This document shows positions 1 through 9,898 of a DNA stretch of 64,000 nt, one piece after another. A program made the translations under genes and the position numbers. The DNA is taken from NCBI RefSeq assembly GCF_010548375.1, contig NZ_JAAGLY010000001.1, positions 868,001 through 932,000 of the forward strand. Reading direction: 5' to 3'. The stretch's first letter is position 1, and each line of letters starts with the position of its first letter. Under the pieces are notes generated by a model, which saw only the letters and a program-made list of their open reading frames with translations, did no database searches and was not told where the DNA came from. This DNA is from Streptomyces sp. SID13726. Lineage in GTDB: Bacteria > Actinomycetota > Actinomycetes > Streptomycetales > Streptomycetaceae.

Positions 1-135
1 AACGGCGGTGAAACATGCGCTCACGACAGGGTGACACCGTGGCACGCCCAGGCCCCTCAGACGTGACACGCTGCAACTCAAAGCCGGTTTTCGGACTTCC
101 TACGCTTCTCGCACACCGAGCGACCGGAGGTCCCG

Positions 136-978
136 ATGAGCAGAGTGATTCGTGCCGCCCTCTTCCAGACCGCGTGGACGGGCGACAAGGAGTCGATGAT
201 CCAGGTACACGAGCAGGCGGCCCGGGACGCGGCCGCGCAGGGTGCTCAGGTCCTGTGCTTCCAGGAGCTGTTCTACGGGCCGTACTTCTGCCAGGTCCAG
301 GACAAGGCGTTCTACGAGTACGCCGAGCAGATCCCGGACGGGCCCATCGTCAAGCGATTCCAGGCGCTGGCCAAGGAGTTGGGCATCGTCCTGATCCTGC
401 CGATGTACGAGGAGGAGCAGCCCGGCGTCCTCTACAACACCGCCGCCGTGATCGACGCGGACGGCTCGTACCTCGGCAAGTACCGCAAGCACCACATCCC
501 CCAAGTGCCCGGATTCTGGGAGAAGTTCTACTTCCGCCCCGGCAACCTGGGATGGCCGATCTTCGACACCAAGGTCGGGAGGATCGGTGTGTACATCTGC
601 TACGACCGCCACTTCCCGGAGGGCTGGCGGGCGTTGGGCCTCGCGGGTGCCGAGATCGTCTTCAACCCGTCGGCCACCTCGCGCGGACTGTCCGCCTACC
701 TCTGGCAGTTGGAGCAGCCGGCCGCGGCCGTCGCCAACGAGTACTTCGTCGGCGCGATCAACCGGGTGGGCGTGGAGGAGCTGGGCGACAACGACTTCTA
801 CGGGACGACCTACTTCGTCGACCCGGAGGCGCAGTTCGTGGGCGAGGTCGCCTCGGACAAGGAGACCGAACTCGTCGTCCGCGACCTGGACATGGCCAAG
901 CTCAGGGAGGTCCGCGACCGCTGGCAGTTCTACCGCGACCGCCGTCCCGACGCCTACCCGCCGCTGACCGCACCCTGA
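136..978 (+). CDS. Nitrilase-superfamily N-carbamoyl amidohydrolase (beta-ureidopropionase type)
   Basis: Cytosolic carbon-nitrogen hydrolase, 280 aa. The Glu-Lys-Cys triad of the superfamily is visible: Glu44 in CFQELF, Lys118 in YRKHHIP and Cys155 in VYICYDRHFPE. The CYDRHFPE environment is typical of beta-ureidopropionase and N-carbamoylputrescine amidase. The ATG is preceded by CCGGAGG with good spacing. The next gene is a dihydropyrimidinase only 31 nt downstream, so the likely reaction is hydrolysis of N-carbamoyl-beta-alanine, or another N-carbamoyl amino acid, to the amino acid, CO2 and NH3. This is the last step of reductive pyrimidine or hydantoin breakdown. The function is inferred from family and neighbours; N-carbamoylputrescine amidase is the alternative. 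Confidence 0.88.
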   Translation: MSRVIRAALFQTAWTGDKESMIQVHEQAARDAAAQGAQVLCFQELFYGPYFCQVQDKAFYEYAEQIPDGPIVKRFQALAKELGIVLILPMYEEEQPGVLYNTAAVIDADGSYLGKYRKHHIPQVPGFWEKFYFRPGNLGWPIFDTKVGRIGVYICYDRHFPEGWRALGLAGAEIVFNPSATSRGLSAYLWQLEQPAAAVANEYFVGAINRVGVEELGDNDFYGTTYFVDPEAQFVGEVASDKETELVVRDLDMAKLREVRDRWQFYRDRRPDAYPPLTAP

Positions 979-1009
979 CCGAACCGACCACCCTGGCAGG
1001 AGAGGGAAC

Positions 1010-2404
1010 ATGAGCAGCCGTACCGTCATCAGCGGTGGTCTCGTCATCACCGCGTCCGACGAGATCCACGCAGACGTGCTGATCGAGGACGGCCGCATCG
1101 CCGCCCTCGCCGTGCCCGGTACCCAGAGCTGGACCGCGGACCGCACGATCGACGCCACCGGGAAGTACGTCATCCCCGGTGGCGTCGACGCCCACACCCA
1201 CATGGAGCTGCCCTTCGGCGGCACCTTCGCCTCCGACACCTTCGAGACCGGCACCCGGGCCGCCGCCTGGGGCGGTACGACCACCATCGTCGACTTCGCG
1301 GTGCAGAGCGTGGGCCACTCCCTGCGCGAGGGCCTGGACGCCTGGCATGCCAAGGCCGAGGGCAACTGCGCCATCGACTACGGCTTCCACATGATCGTCT
1401 CCGATGTGAACCAGGAGACGCTCAAGGAGATGGACCTGCTGGTGGAGGAAGGAGTCACCTCCTTCAAGCAGTTCATGGCCTACCCCGGCGTCTTCTACTC
1501 CGACGACGGCCAGATCCTGCGCGCCATGCAGCGCTCCGCCGAGAACGGCGGCCTGATCATGATGCACGCCGAGAACGGCATCGCGATCGACGTGCTGGTA
1601 GAGCAGGCGCTGGCGCGCGGCGAGACCGATCCGCGCTATCACGGTGAAGTGCGGAAGGCCTTGCTGGAGGCCGAGGCCACGCACCGCGCCATCAAGCTCG
1701 CGCAGGTCGCCGGCGCGCCCCTGTACGTCGTGCACGTCTCGGCCATGGAGGCAGTGGCCGAGCTGGCACGCGCGCGTGACGAGGGGCTCAACGTCTTCGG
1801 CGAGACCTGTCCGCAGTACCTGTTCCTGTCCACGGACAACCTCGCCGAGCCCGACTTCGAGGGCTCCAAGTACGTGTGCAGCACGCCCTTGAGGCCCCGC
1901 GAACACCAGGCCAAGCTGTGGCAGGGGCTGCGCACCAACGACCTCCAGGTCGTCTCCACCGACCACTGCCCCTTCTGCTTCACGGGCCAGAAGGAGCTCG
2001 GCCGGGGCGACTTCTCGAAGATCCCCAACGGCCTCCCCGGCGTCGAGAACCGGATGGACCTGCTCCACCAGGGAGTCGTCGACGGACACATCTCGCGCCG
2101 CCGCTGGATCGAGATTGCCTGCGCCACCCCGGCCCGGATGTTCGGCATGTACCCGAAGAAGGGCACGATCGCCCCGGGCGCCGACGCGGACGTCGTGATC
2201 TACGACCCGAACGCCGAGCAGGTCCTGTCCGTGGACACCCACCACATGAACGTCGACTACTCGGCCTACGAGGGCAAGCGCATCACCGGCCGGGTCGAGA
2301 CGGTCCTCTCGCGCGGCGAACTCGTCATCACCGAGCGGGAGTACACCGGGCACGCCGGACACGGCGCCTACACCCCCCGCTCCACCTGTCAGTACCTCAA
2401 CTAG
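1010..2404 (+). CDS. hydA: Dihydropyrimidinase / D-hydantoinase
   Basis: Cyclic amidohydrolase, 464 aa, normal family length. It opens dihydrouracil, dihydrothymine or 5-substituted hydantoins to N-carbamoyl amino acids. The metal-binding HxH (His62, His64) lies in GGVDAHTHMELPFGG, and the carboxylated bridging lysine is Lys153 in TSFKQFMAYPG. Further metal-ligand regions are MMHAENG and YVVHVSAMEA. The ATG follows a GGAGAGGG ribosome site. It lies between the carbamoyl amidohydrolase (31 nt upstream) and a flavin/F420 oxidoreductase (11 nt downstream), which fits a single catabolic transcript. Substrate preference (pyrimidine or hydantoin) cannot be read from sequence. Confidence 0.95.
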   Translation: MSSRTVISGGLVITASDEIHADVLIEDGRIAALAVPGTQSWTADRTIDATGKYVIPGGVDAHTHMELPFGGTFASDTFETGTRAAAWGGTTTIVDFAVQSVGHSLREGLDAWHAKAEGNCAIDYGFHMIVSDVNQETLKEMDLLVEEGVTSFKQFMAYPGVFYSDDGQILRAMQRSAENGGLIMMHAENGIAIDVLVEQALARGETDPRYHGEVRKALLEAEATHRAIKLAQVAGAPLYVVHVSAMEAVAELARARDEGLNVFGETCPQYLFLSTDNLAEPDFEGSKYVCSTPLRPREHQAKLWQGLRTNDLQVVSTDHCPFCFTGQKELGRGDFSKIPNGLPGVENRMDLLHQGVVDGHISRRRWIEIACATPARMFGMYPKKGTIAPGADADVVIYDPNAEQVLSVDTHHMNVDYSAYEGKRITGRVETVLSRGELVITEREYTGHAGHGAYTPRSTCQYLN

Positions 2405-2415
2405 GAGTGGCGCCC

Positions 2416-3435
2416 ATGGACTTCGGACTCGTTCTCCAGACCGACCCGCCCGCCTCGAAGGTCATCAGCCTGATGCAGCGGGCCGAGCAGAACGGCTTCA
2501 CCTACGGCTGGACCTTCGACTCCGCCGTGCTGTGGCAGGAACCGTTCGTGATCTACAGTCAGATCCTCTCCAGCACCACGAAGTTGACGGTCGGCCCGAT
2601 GGTCACCAACCCGGGCACCCGCACCTGGGAGGTCACCGCCTCCACCTTCGCCACCCTCAACGACATGTTCGGCAACCGCACGGTCTGCGGCATCGGCCGC
2701 GGCGACTCCGCGATGCGCGTCGCCGGACGTACGCCCAACACGCTGGCCCGGATCAGCGAGGCCATGAAGGTCATCAGGGCGCTCGGCTCGGGCCAGGAGG
2801 CCGACCTCGGCGGCACGGTGATCAGGTTCCCGTGGATCAAGGAGGGCGCCGAACTCCCCGTATGGATGGCGGCGTACGGCCCGAAGGCGCTGAAGATGAC
2901 CGGCGAGGAGGCCGACGGGTTCATTCTCCAGCTGGCCGACCTGTACCTGACCGAGTACATGGTGAAGGCCGTCAAGGACGCGGCCGTCGCCGCCGCCCGG
3001 GACCCGGCCGACGTCAAGATCTGCGTGGCCGCCCCCGCCTATGTCACCGAGGACGACTCGCCCGAGGCGCTCGCCCACGCGCGCGAGCAGTGCCGCTGGT
3101 TCGGCGGGATGGTCGGCAACCACGTGGCCGACCTGGTGTCGAAGTACGGCTCCGGCGGTGGTCTGGTCCCTCAGGAACTCACCGACTACATCAAGGCGCG
3201 CGAGGGGTACGACTACTCCCACCACGGGCGCGCCGACAACCCGGACACCGCGTTCGTGCCCGACGAGATCGTCGACCGGTTCTGTGTCATCGGACCGGTC
3301 GAGAAGCACATCGAGAAGCTGAACGCGCTGCGCGAGCTGGGTGTCGACCAGTTCGCCGTGTACGACATGCACGACGCCCAGGAAGCGACCATCGACGCGT
3401 ACGGCTCCGAGGTCATCCCCGCCGTCAACGCCTGA
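2416..3435 (+). CDS. LLM-class, probably F420-dependent, oxidoreductase (TIGR03842-like)
   Basis: Luciferase-like monooxygenase fold, 339 aa. The N-terminus (MDFGLVLQTDPPASK) and the internal GIGRGDSAMRVAGR phosphate-binding segment match the actinobacterial F420-dependent LLM family often found beside hydantoinase genes. ATG 2416 follows an AGGAG site and comes 11 nt after the hydA stop, so I chose it over the upstream in-frame extension, which would run through hydA in another frame. The exact reaction is unknown. Context suggests a redox step on a pyrimidine or hydantoin intermediate; no PreA/PreT-type dihydropyrimidine dehydrogenase is present in this window. Cofactor assignment rests on family resemblance only. 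Confidence 0.85.
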   Translation: MDFGLVLQTDPPASKVISLMQRAEQNGFTYGWTFDSAVLWQEPFVIYSQILSSTTKLTVGPMVTNPGTRTWEVTASTFATLNDMFGNRTVCGIGRGDSAMRVAGRTPNTLARISEAMKVIRALGSGQEADLGGTVIRFPWIKEGAELPVWMAAYGPKALKMTGEEADGFILQLADLYLTEYMVKAVKDAAVAAARDPADVKICVAAPAYVTEDDSPEALAHAREQCRWFGGMVGNHVADLVSKYGSGGGLVPQELTDYIKAREGYDYSHHGRADNPDTAFVPDEIVDRFCVIGPVEKHIEKLNALRELGVDQFAVYDMHDAQEATIDAYGSEVIPAVNA

Positions 3436-3491
3436 GAGCCACCCCGACCCCCCACTCCTTGTCCCCCCTCCCCGCCGTCCCGAGGAGGGGT

Positions 3492-3533
3492 GGCGGGGCC
3501 GGGACGGGCCTCCCCGCCCGTCCCGGCCCCGCC
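3492..3533 (+). terminator. Strong hairpin between the oxidoreductase and the permease
   Basis: A perfect 18-bp GC stem (3492-3509 with 3516-3533) has a 6-nt loop and no obvious T-run. It sits 57 nt after the oxidoreductase stop and 52 nt before the permease start. It could terminate or attenuate the transcript, or protect the mRNA 3' end so that permease levels differ from enzyme levels. Confidence 0.7.
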
Positions 3534-3584
3534 CGAGGCCCCCGCACGGCCTATCCCGTTCCGTCCTGATCGATTGGCCTGCCC

Positions 3585-5141
<1,557 letters not shown>

Positions 5142-5147
5142 CCGGAC

Positions 5148-5188
5148 GCCACGCGCGTGTGGAGGGCCGCCACGCGCGTGTGGAGGGC
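5148..5188. repeat. Two 20-bp direct repeats after the permease
   Basis: Copies at 5148-5167 and 5169-5188 are identical and separated by 1 nt. Each contains the palindrome CACGCGCGTG. They lie in the 64-nt gap between the permease stop and the stop of the convergent secreted-protein gene. They may be a slippage duplication or part of a shared terminator. Confidence 0.75.
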
Positions 5189-5205
5189 GGTCGGAACCTG
5201 TTCGC

Positions 5206-5868
5206 TCAGGCCTTCTGACCGCTCTCCAGGGCCGCCACCGCCTCCTTGGCGGCCTTGATCGCGCCCTTGTTGATCTCGTCCGTGCTGGGCGCCTTCTTCG
5301 ACTCGAAGTCGCTGCCGTTGTACGTCACGGTCACCAGCGCGTTCGACGCCTGGACGATCACCACGCCCTCACGGGTCTGCTGCTTGTCCTCGGTGGTGAG
5401 GTTCACCACCGAGTACCCGGCGTCACCGACCCCGGGGACGGCCCCGCCGCCGCTCTTCTCCGAGATGTTGTCCTTGTACGACTTGGCGGCCGCGTCGGCG
5501 GACTCCGTGATCTCGAAGGACACGTCGAGCCAGCGGTAGTCGTACCCCTTGAGCGCGTTCCAGGAGCAGGTGCGGCGCAGGGCCGTGTCCGTCGAGGGGA
5601 TCTCCTTGCCGGCCGTCTTGGCGCCCGGCACGAGCGACTTGAGGGTCGCCGCGGCGATGCTGCCGCAGGGCGCGGGCGCGGCGGCGTACTGCTTCGAGAC
5701 GGCCGCCGTCGACTCGCCCGAGGGGGACTTCTCGGCGGACCTCGGCGCCGACTCCTTCTCGGCGGCCGGAGTCGCGGCCGGGGACGTCAGCGCCCAGCCC
5801 GCCGCGGCGAGCACGACGACGGGCGAGATGCGCGCGGTCAGGGCCAGTGGCAGGGAGAGAGTTCGCAC
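5206..5868 (-). CDS. Secreted DUF3558-like protein
   Basis: About 220 aa from the GTG at 5868. This start puts a signal-type segment (LPLALTARISPVVVLAAAGWA) at the N-terminus, followed by an Ala/Ser/Glu/Lys-rich linker and a domain with the CGSI...RRTCSW spacing of two cysteines seen in actinobacterial DUF3558 proteins. The frame remains open upstream to 6012 without a better initiation signal, so the start is uncertain. No lipobox cysteine is evident. The cysteine pair probably forms a disulfide outside the cell. Biological role unknown. It converges on the permease gene. Confidence 0.65.
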   Translation of the reverse strand: MRTLSLPLALTARISPVVVLAAAGWALTSPAATPAAEKESAPRSAEKSPSGESTAAVSKQYAAAPAPCGSIAAATLKSLVPGAKTAGKEIPSTDTALRRTCSWNALKGYDYRWLDVSFEITESADAAAKSYKDNISEKSGGGAVPGVGDAGYSVVNLTTEDKQQTREGVVIVQASNALVTVTYNGSDFESKKAPSTDEINKGAIKAAKEAVAALESGQKA

Positions 5869-6020
5869 AGCGCACTTTTCGTGGGGGACGGACGGTGCGG
5901 ACGGGGTCCGCACTGCGGACGGGACGCCAGTTTCACACGTCTCCCTGTGGGGCGGAAGTGCGAACTCGCTCCGTACCTGTGCCGTCACCGCGTCCCGCCG
6001 TCGATGCGTCATGTGTCCGT

Positions 6021-7025
6021 TTATGTCCGGGCGATGGGCCGGTACAGGGCCGATTCGAGGCGGTCCACGGCCAGGAACGCCCCGTAGGCCACGAGGTGCA
6101 CCAGACAGTGGTCGGTGTGCTCAGGGCGCCGCCAGGCCGCCACGTCCGCGTCCGTGATCCGGTACGGCGCGAACGCCGCCAGCAGCACCAGACGGGCGCC
6201 GGGCCGCTCCCGCCGGTCCGGGAAGCCGTCCAGGCCGAGCGGCGGATGCGAGCCGTCCCAGTCCAGCAGGGCCTCCTCGACGAGCTCCTGGTCGTCGAGG
6301 TCGAGGAGACCCGCGCCCGCCATGGCCGCCCGCAGCAGCGCCGCGTACGCGAGTCCGACGGGCGCGCCGTCCGCCCACGCGGGCGCCTCACCGGGATCGG
6401 GCGGATCGAGCAGGGCCAGGGAGGCACCGGGGCGGGCGGGACGGCGCACGGTCCGGGCGAGGGTACGGCCCGCGAGACTGCGTACGGCACGGAACCGCTG
6501 GGCGTTGCCCGGCAGCACCTTCTCGGTCAGCAGGGCCGACACGATCCGGTTGATGAAGTGGAAGGCGAACACGGTGCCGAGATAGCCCGGGGCGTGTTCG
6601 CGCGGGAAGGGGTAGGGCCCCGCGCCGAGACCGCCCGGCACCCGTGTGCGCCGGCCCCAGTCCAGCACGCGCGCGTGCTCCTCGTCCGCGGGACGCTCTC
6701 CCCGGGCCACGCGTTCGGCGAGGGCGTGGTCGCCGGTGGCGTGCAGCAGCATGGTGTGGGCGTCCACGCAGAACGGGCAGCGGTTGGCGAGCGACACCCC
6801 GAGCGCCGCCAGCTCCTTCCCGGTACGGCCGCCGGGGCCCGCGATCAGCGACTCGCGCAGCAACGCCCAGGTGGGGGCGAGGAGTTCGGGGGCGGAGGAG
6901 AGCACCACGAAGGTGGGAGGTGTCTCGATGCCGAAGTCCCGGGCGATCTGCCCGTAGACCTCGGCGACGGGTCCGGTGGCCGTCTTCGGCGGCAAGGGCT
7001 CGGTGTGGCGGAAGGAAGTGGACAT
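6021..7025 (-). CDS. AhpD-like / carboxymuconolactone decarboxylase-fold protein
   Basis: 334 aa from ATG 7025. The N-terminal domain carries the alkylhydroperoxidase D-like redox motif CPFCVDAH (Cys83, Cys86, His90) within the usual helical region (TGKELAALGVSLANR). The C-terminal half has no obvious second CxxC and is unusual in length compared with typical 150-190 aa AhpD proteins. Likely a cytosolic peroxidase or thiol-disulfide enzyme of unknown partner. It is divergently transcribed from a histidine kinase gene, with 167 nt between the starts. Confidence 0.8.
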   Translation of the reverse strand: MSTSFRHTEPLPPKTATGPVAEVYGQIARDFGIETPPTFVVLSSAPELLAPTWALLRESLIAGPGGRTGKELAALGVSLANRCPFCVDAHTMLLHATGDHALAERVARGERPADEEHARVLDWGRRTRVPGGLGAGPYPFPREHAPGYLGTVFAFHFINRIVSALLTEKVLPGNAQRFRAVRSLAGRTLARTVRRPARPGASLALLDPPDPGEAPAWADGAPVGLAYAALLRAAMAGAGLLDLDDQELVEEALLDWDGSHPPLGLDGFPDRRERPGARLVLLAAFAPYRITDADVAAWRRPEHTDHCLVHLVAYGAFLAVDRLESALYRPIART

Positions 7026-7116
7026 GGGCAGCAGCCTGCGCCTCGGGGGTGCCCCGGGTCGTCGTACGGCCGAAGGGAGTCGGTGCTGCGCCGGCGGGCG
7101 CGGACCGGGTGCCGCA

Positions 7117-7134
7117 CTACTGCGAGGGGAGTAG
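7117..7134. promoter_or_regulatory. Inverted repeat in divergent promoter region
   Basis: CTACT and AGTAG (7117-7121 and 7130-7134) flank an 8-nt spacer in the 167-nt gap between the AhpD-like gene and the histidine kinase operon. This kind of short CTACT/AGTAG dyad near a two-component operon may bind its response regulator. This is a position-based inference. Confidence 0.35.
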
Positions 7135-7192
7135 CGCGGGAGTTGTCCACAGGGCTGACGCCGGTGTCGGCGGCGCGGTCTAGCGTGGGGGC

Positions 7193-8311
7193 ATGAGCGG
7201 GTACCCGGCCGAGTCGGCCACACGCAGGCGCCTCGCCGACCTGGCCCTCGCGGTCGTGGTCGGCGCCCTCGCCGTGACCGCGGCGGCCTTCGACGCGGAC
7301 ACCACCGCCGTCGACTACACGCTGATCGCGGTGGGTTCGGCCGCCCTCGCGCTCTACCGCCCCGCACCGCTGGCGGTGCTGGCCGTCGCCACCGCCAGCG
7401 GCACGGCGTACGTCCTGCACGCCCACCCGGGGGCGCTCGCCGCCCTCCCCGTCCTCGCCGCCGTGCTCACCGCGGCGCAACTGGGCCACCGGGGCTGGGC
7501 GGCCGCCGCGAGCGGGGTCTACCTGACGGCGTACCTCACCACGGGACCCTCCCTCCAGGACTCGGTGGGCAAGGCCGGGCTGCTCGCGGGCTGGTTCCTG
7601 TGCATGGTCGTGGGCGGCCTCGCCGACCGCAACTGGCAGGCCTATCTGCGCCAGACCGAACAGCGCGCCCTGGAGGCCGAGCGCACCCGGGAGGAGGCTG
7701 CCCTGCGCCGCGCCGGGGAGGAACGCCTGCGCATAGCCCGGGAGTTGCACGACTCCCTCACCCACAGCATCTCCATCGTCAAGCTCCAGGCGGGCGTCGC
7801 CGTCCACCTGGCCCGCAAGCGCGGCGAGGAGGTGCCGCCCGCCCTGCTCGCCATCCAGGAGGCGAGCGGCGACGCGATGCGCGAACTGCGCGCCACGCTG
7901 GAGATCCTGCGCTCCGACGAACAGAACGGCACGCCCGCACTGCTCGTCGAGCGGGCCCGGGCGGCGGGCCTCGCCGTCGATCTGACCGTGGCCGGCGAGG
8001 AGCGGCCCCTGCCCGCCACCCTGGACCGCGCCGCGTACCGGATCGTCCAGGAGGCCCTGACGAACGCGGCCCGGCACGCGGGCCAGGCGAAGGTGCGGGT
8101 CGAACTGGCCTACAGGGACGACGACTTGACGATCCGCGTGGAGGACGACGGAGCCGCCTGCCCCGAGCGCCCGTCCGAACCCGGCCACGGCCTCACCGGC
8201 ATGCGTGAACGCGTCACGGCACTGGGCGGGACGCTGGAGACGGGGCCGCGGGTGGAGGGTGGGTTCTCGGTGCGGGCGGAACTGCCGCTGGGGGTGGAGG
8301 AGTCGGCGTGA
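7193..8311 (+). CDS. NarL-type sensor histidine kinase
   Basis: 372 aa. About five or six hydrophobic segments fill residues 15-145, followed by a coiled linker (QRALEAERTREEAALRR), the HisKA_3 dimerisation region with phospho-accepting His186 in IARELHDSLTH, and an HATPase_c domain with N box EALTNAARHAG and G box GHGLTGMRERV. No separate periplasmic sensor is visible, so the signal is probably sensed in or at the membrane. The partner response regulator starts 37 nt after the stop, a standard two-gene operon. The signal is unknown. Confidence 0.92.
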   Translation: MSGYPAESATRRRLADLALAVVVGALAVTAAAFDADTTAVDYTLIAVGSAALALYRPAPLAVLAVATASGTAYVLHAHPGALAALPVLAAVLTAAQLGHRGWAAAASGVYLTAYLTTGPSLQDSVGKAGLLAGWFLCMVVGGLADRNWQAYLRQTEQRALEAERTREEAALRRAGEERLRIARELHDSLTHSISIVKLQAGVAVHLARKRGEEVPPALLAIQEASGDAMRELRATLEILRSDEQNGTPALLVERARAAGLAVDLTVAGEERPLPATLDRAAYRIVQEALTNAARHAGQAKVRVELAYRDDDLTIRVEDDGAACPERPSEPGHGLTGMRERVTALGGTLETGPRVEGGFSVRAELPLGVEESA

Positions 8312-8348
8312 GGGGATATGAGTTCCCGGCGTATGCGGGGGTGACGGT

Positions 8349-9011
8349 GTGATCAGGGTGGCGCTCGTCGACGACCAGGCGCTGATGCGGGCCGGGTTCC
8401 GGGCCCTGCTGGACGCCGAGGACGGGATCGAGGTGGTCGGCGAGGCGGCGGACGGCGAGCGGGGCGTGGAGCTGGTGCGGGCCGAGGTGCCGGACATCGC
8501 GCTGATCGACGTGCAGATGCCGGTGATGACGGGCATCGAGGCGACCCGCCGAATCGCCGCGGACCCGCAGCTCGCGGCGGTCCGGGTGGTGATCCTCACC
8601 AACTACGGCCTCGACGAGTACGTCTTCGAGGCGCTGCGGGCGGGCGCGAGCGGCTTCCTCCTGAAGGACACCGAACCGGCGGACCTGCTCCAGGCCATCG
8701 AGGTGGTCGCGCACGGCGAGGCCCTGCTCTCCCCGTCGGTCACCCGCACCCTGATCGGCGAGTTCGTCTCCCGCCCGCCGGACCGCTCCACCGCCCCCGG
8801 CCTCGAATGCCTCACCCGCCGAGAACGCGAGGTCACCGCCCTGGCCGCGCGGGGCCTGACCAACGAGGAGATCGCCGCGCACATGGTGATCAGCCCGCTC
8901 ACGGCGAAGACGCACGTGAGCCGCGCGATGACGAAGCTGGGGGCCCGGGACCGGGCTCAACTGGTCGTGTTCGCCTATGAGTCGGGGCTGGTGACCGCGC
9001 GCGGCGGCTGA
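8349..9011 (+). CDS. NarL/LuxR-family response regulator
   Basis: 220 aa from GTG 8349. The receiver domain has phosphorylation site Asp54 in ALIDVQMPVMTG and the conserved Lys in FLLKDTEP. A C-terminal LuxR helix-turn-helix follows (LTRREREVTALAARGLTNEEIA). It is the cognate partner of the upstream kinase by adjacency. Target genes are unknown; the divergent AhpD-like gene and the dyad at 7117 are candidates. Confidence 0.93.
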   Translation: MIRVALVDDQALMRAGFRALLDAEDGIEVVGEAADGERGVELVRAEVPDIALIDVQMPVMTGIEATRRIAADPQLAAVRVVILTNYGLDEYVFEALRAGASGFLLKDTEPADLLQAIEVVAHGEALLSPSVTRTLIGEFVSRPPDRSTAPGLECLTRREREVTALAARGLTNEEIAAHMVISPLTAKTHVSRAMTKLGARDRAQLVVFAYESGLVTARGG

Positions 9012-9054
9012 TATTCCGTTGCCCGTCCCGGCCGGCGATCAGCACTCTGGGGCG

Positions 9055-9873
9055 ATGACCGAGACGACACCGCGAGTGCACCAGGAGATCCTCGCCTACT
9101 ACGCCCGGGGCGGGGAGGACGCGCGACTGAGACCGGGCGGCGCCACCGCCGGGCGGCTTGAGTTCTGGCGTACGCAGGAGGTGCTGCGACGACTCCTGCC
9201 CGGCCCGCCCGCTCGGGTGCTGGACGTCGGCGGTGGCAGCGGCGTGCACGCGGAGTGGCTCGTGGCGGACGGGTACACGGTCGACCTCGTCGATCCGGTA
9301 CCGCTCCACGTCCGGCAGGCGGCACGGATCCCCGGGGTCACCGCACACACCGGCGACGCCCGCGAGCTGTCCGTACCGGACGACACGTACGACGCCGTGC
9401 TGCTGCTCGGGCCGCTGTACCACCTGCCCGAACGGCCCGACCGGACAAGGGTGTTGGCCGAGGCGCACCGGGTGGTCCGGCCGGGTGGGCCGGTGGTCGC
9501 GGCCACCATCAACCGCTACGCGCAGCTGCACGACCTGCTGCACAAGGAAAGCTATTTCACCCCGGGTCACCGTGAACGCACCGACGCCGTGCTCGTCGAC
9601 GGTCGGCACCCGTTTCACGACGACGGCTTCTTCACCGTCGCCCACTTCGCCCAACCGGACGAGGTGAGAGGGGAGTTCACCGAGGCGCGATTGACCGTAG
9701 AGGGTCAGTACGGCGTCGAGGGCGTCGCCTGGTTGCTGGGCGGAGTGGAGGACTGGCTGGACGACCCCGAGCGCCGGGAGACGCTGCTGGCGGCGTGCCG
9801 GCACATCGAGTCCGAGCCGACGCTGCTCGGGGTGAGCGGACACCTGCTCACGGCGGGCAGACGGCCCCTGTGA
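9055..9873 (+). CDS. Class I SAM-dependent methyltransferase
   Basis: 272 aa. The Rossmann motif I VLDVGGGSGVHAEWL is followed by VDLVDPVPLHV (motif II, acidic end) and YDAVLLLGPLYHL (motif IV). ATG 9055 was preferred to an upstream in-frame start because it begins the conserved MTETTPRVHQEILAYYARG segment. The substrate is not predictable. It is monocistronic, ending inside a bidirectional terminator-like hairpin. Confidence 0.85.
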   Translation: MTETTPRVHQEILAYYARGGEDARLRPGGATAGRLEFWRTQEVLRRLLPGPPARVLDVGGGSGVHAEWLVADGYTVDLVDPVPLHVRQAARIPGVTAHTGDARELSVPDDTYDAVLLLGPLYHLPERPDRTRVLAEAHRVVRPGGPVVAATINRYAQLHDLLHKESYFTPGHRERTDAVLVDGRHPFHDDGFFTVAHFAQPDEVRGEFTEARLTVEGQYGVEGVAWLLGGVEDWLDDPERRETLLAACRHIESEPTLLGVSGHLLTAGRRPL

Positions 9874-9890
9874 GAGGGGGCCGTCCGCCC
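9855..9890. terminator. Bidirectional hairpin terminator
   Basis: A 14-bp stem with one mismatch (9855-9868 with 9877-9890) overlaps the methyltransferase stop and lies just before the stop of the convergent phospholipase D-like gene. It probably serves both. Confidence 0.7.
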
Positions 9891-9898
9891 GGCGGGGT

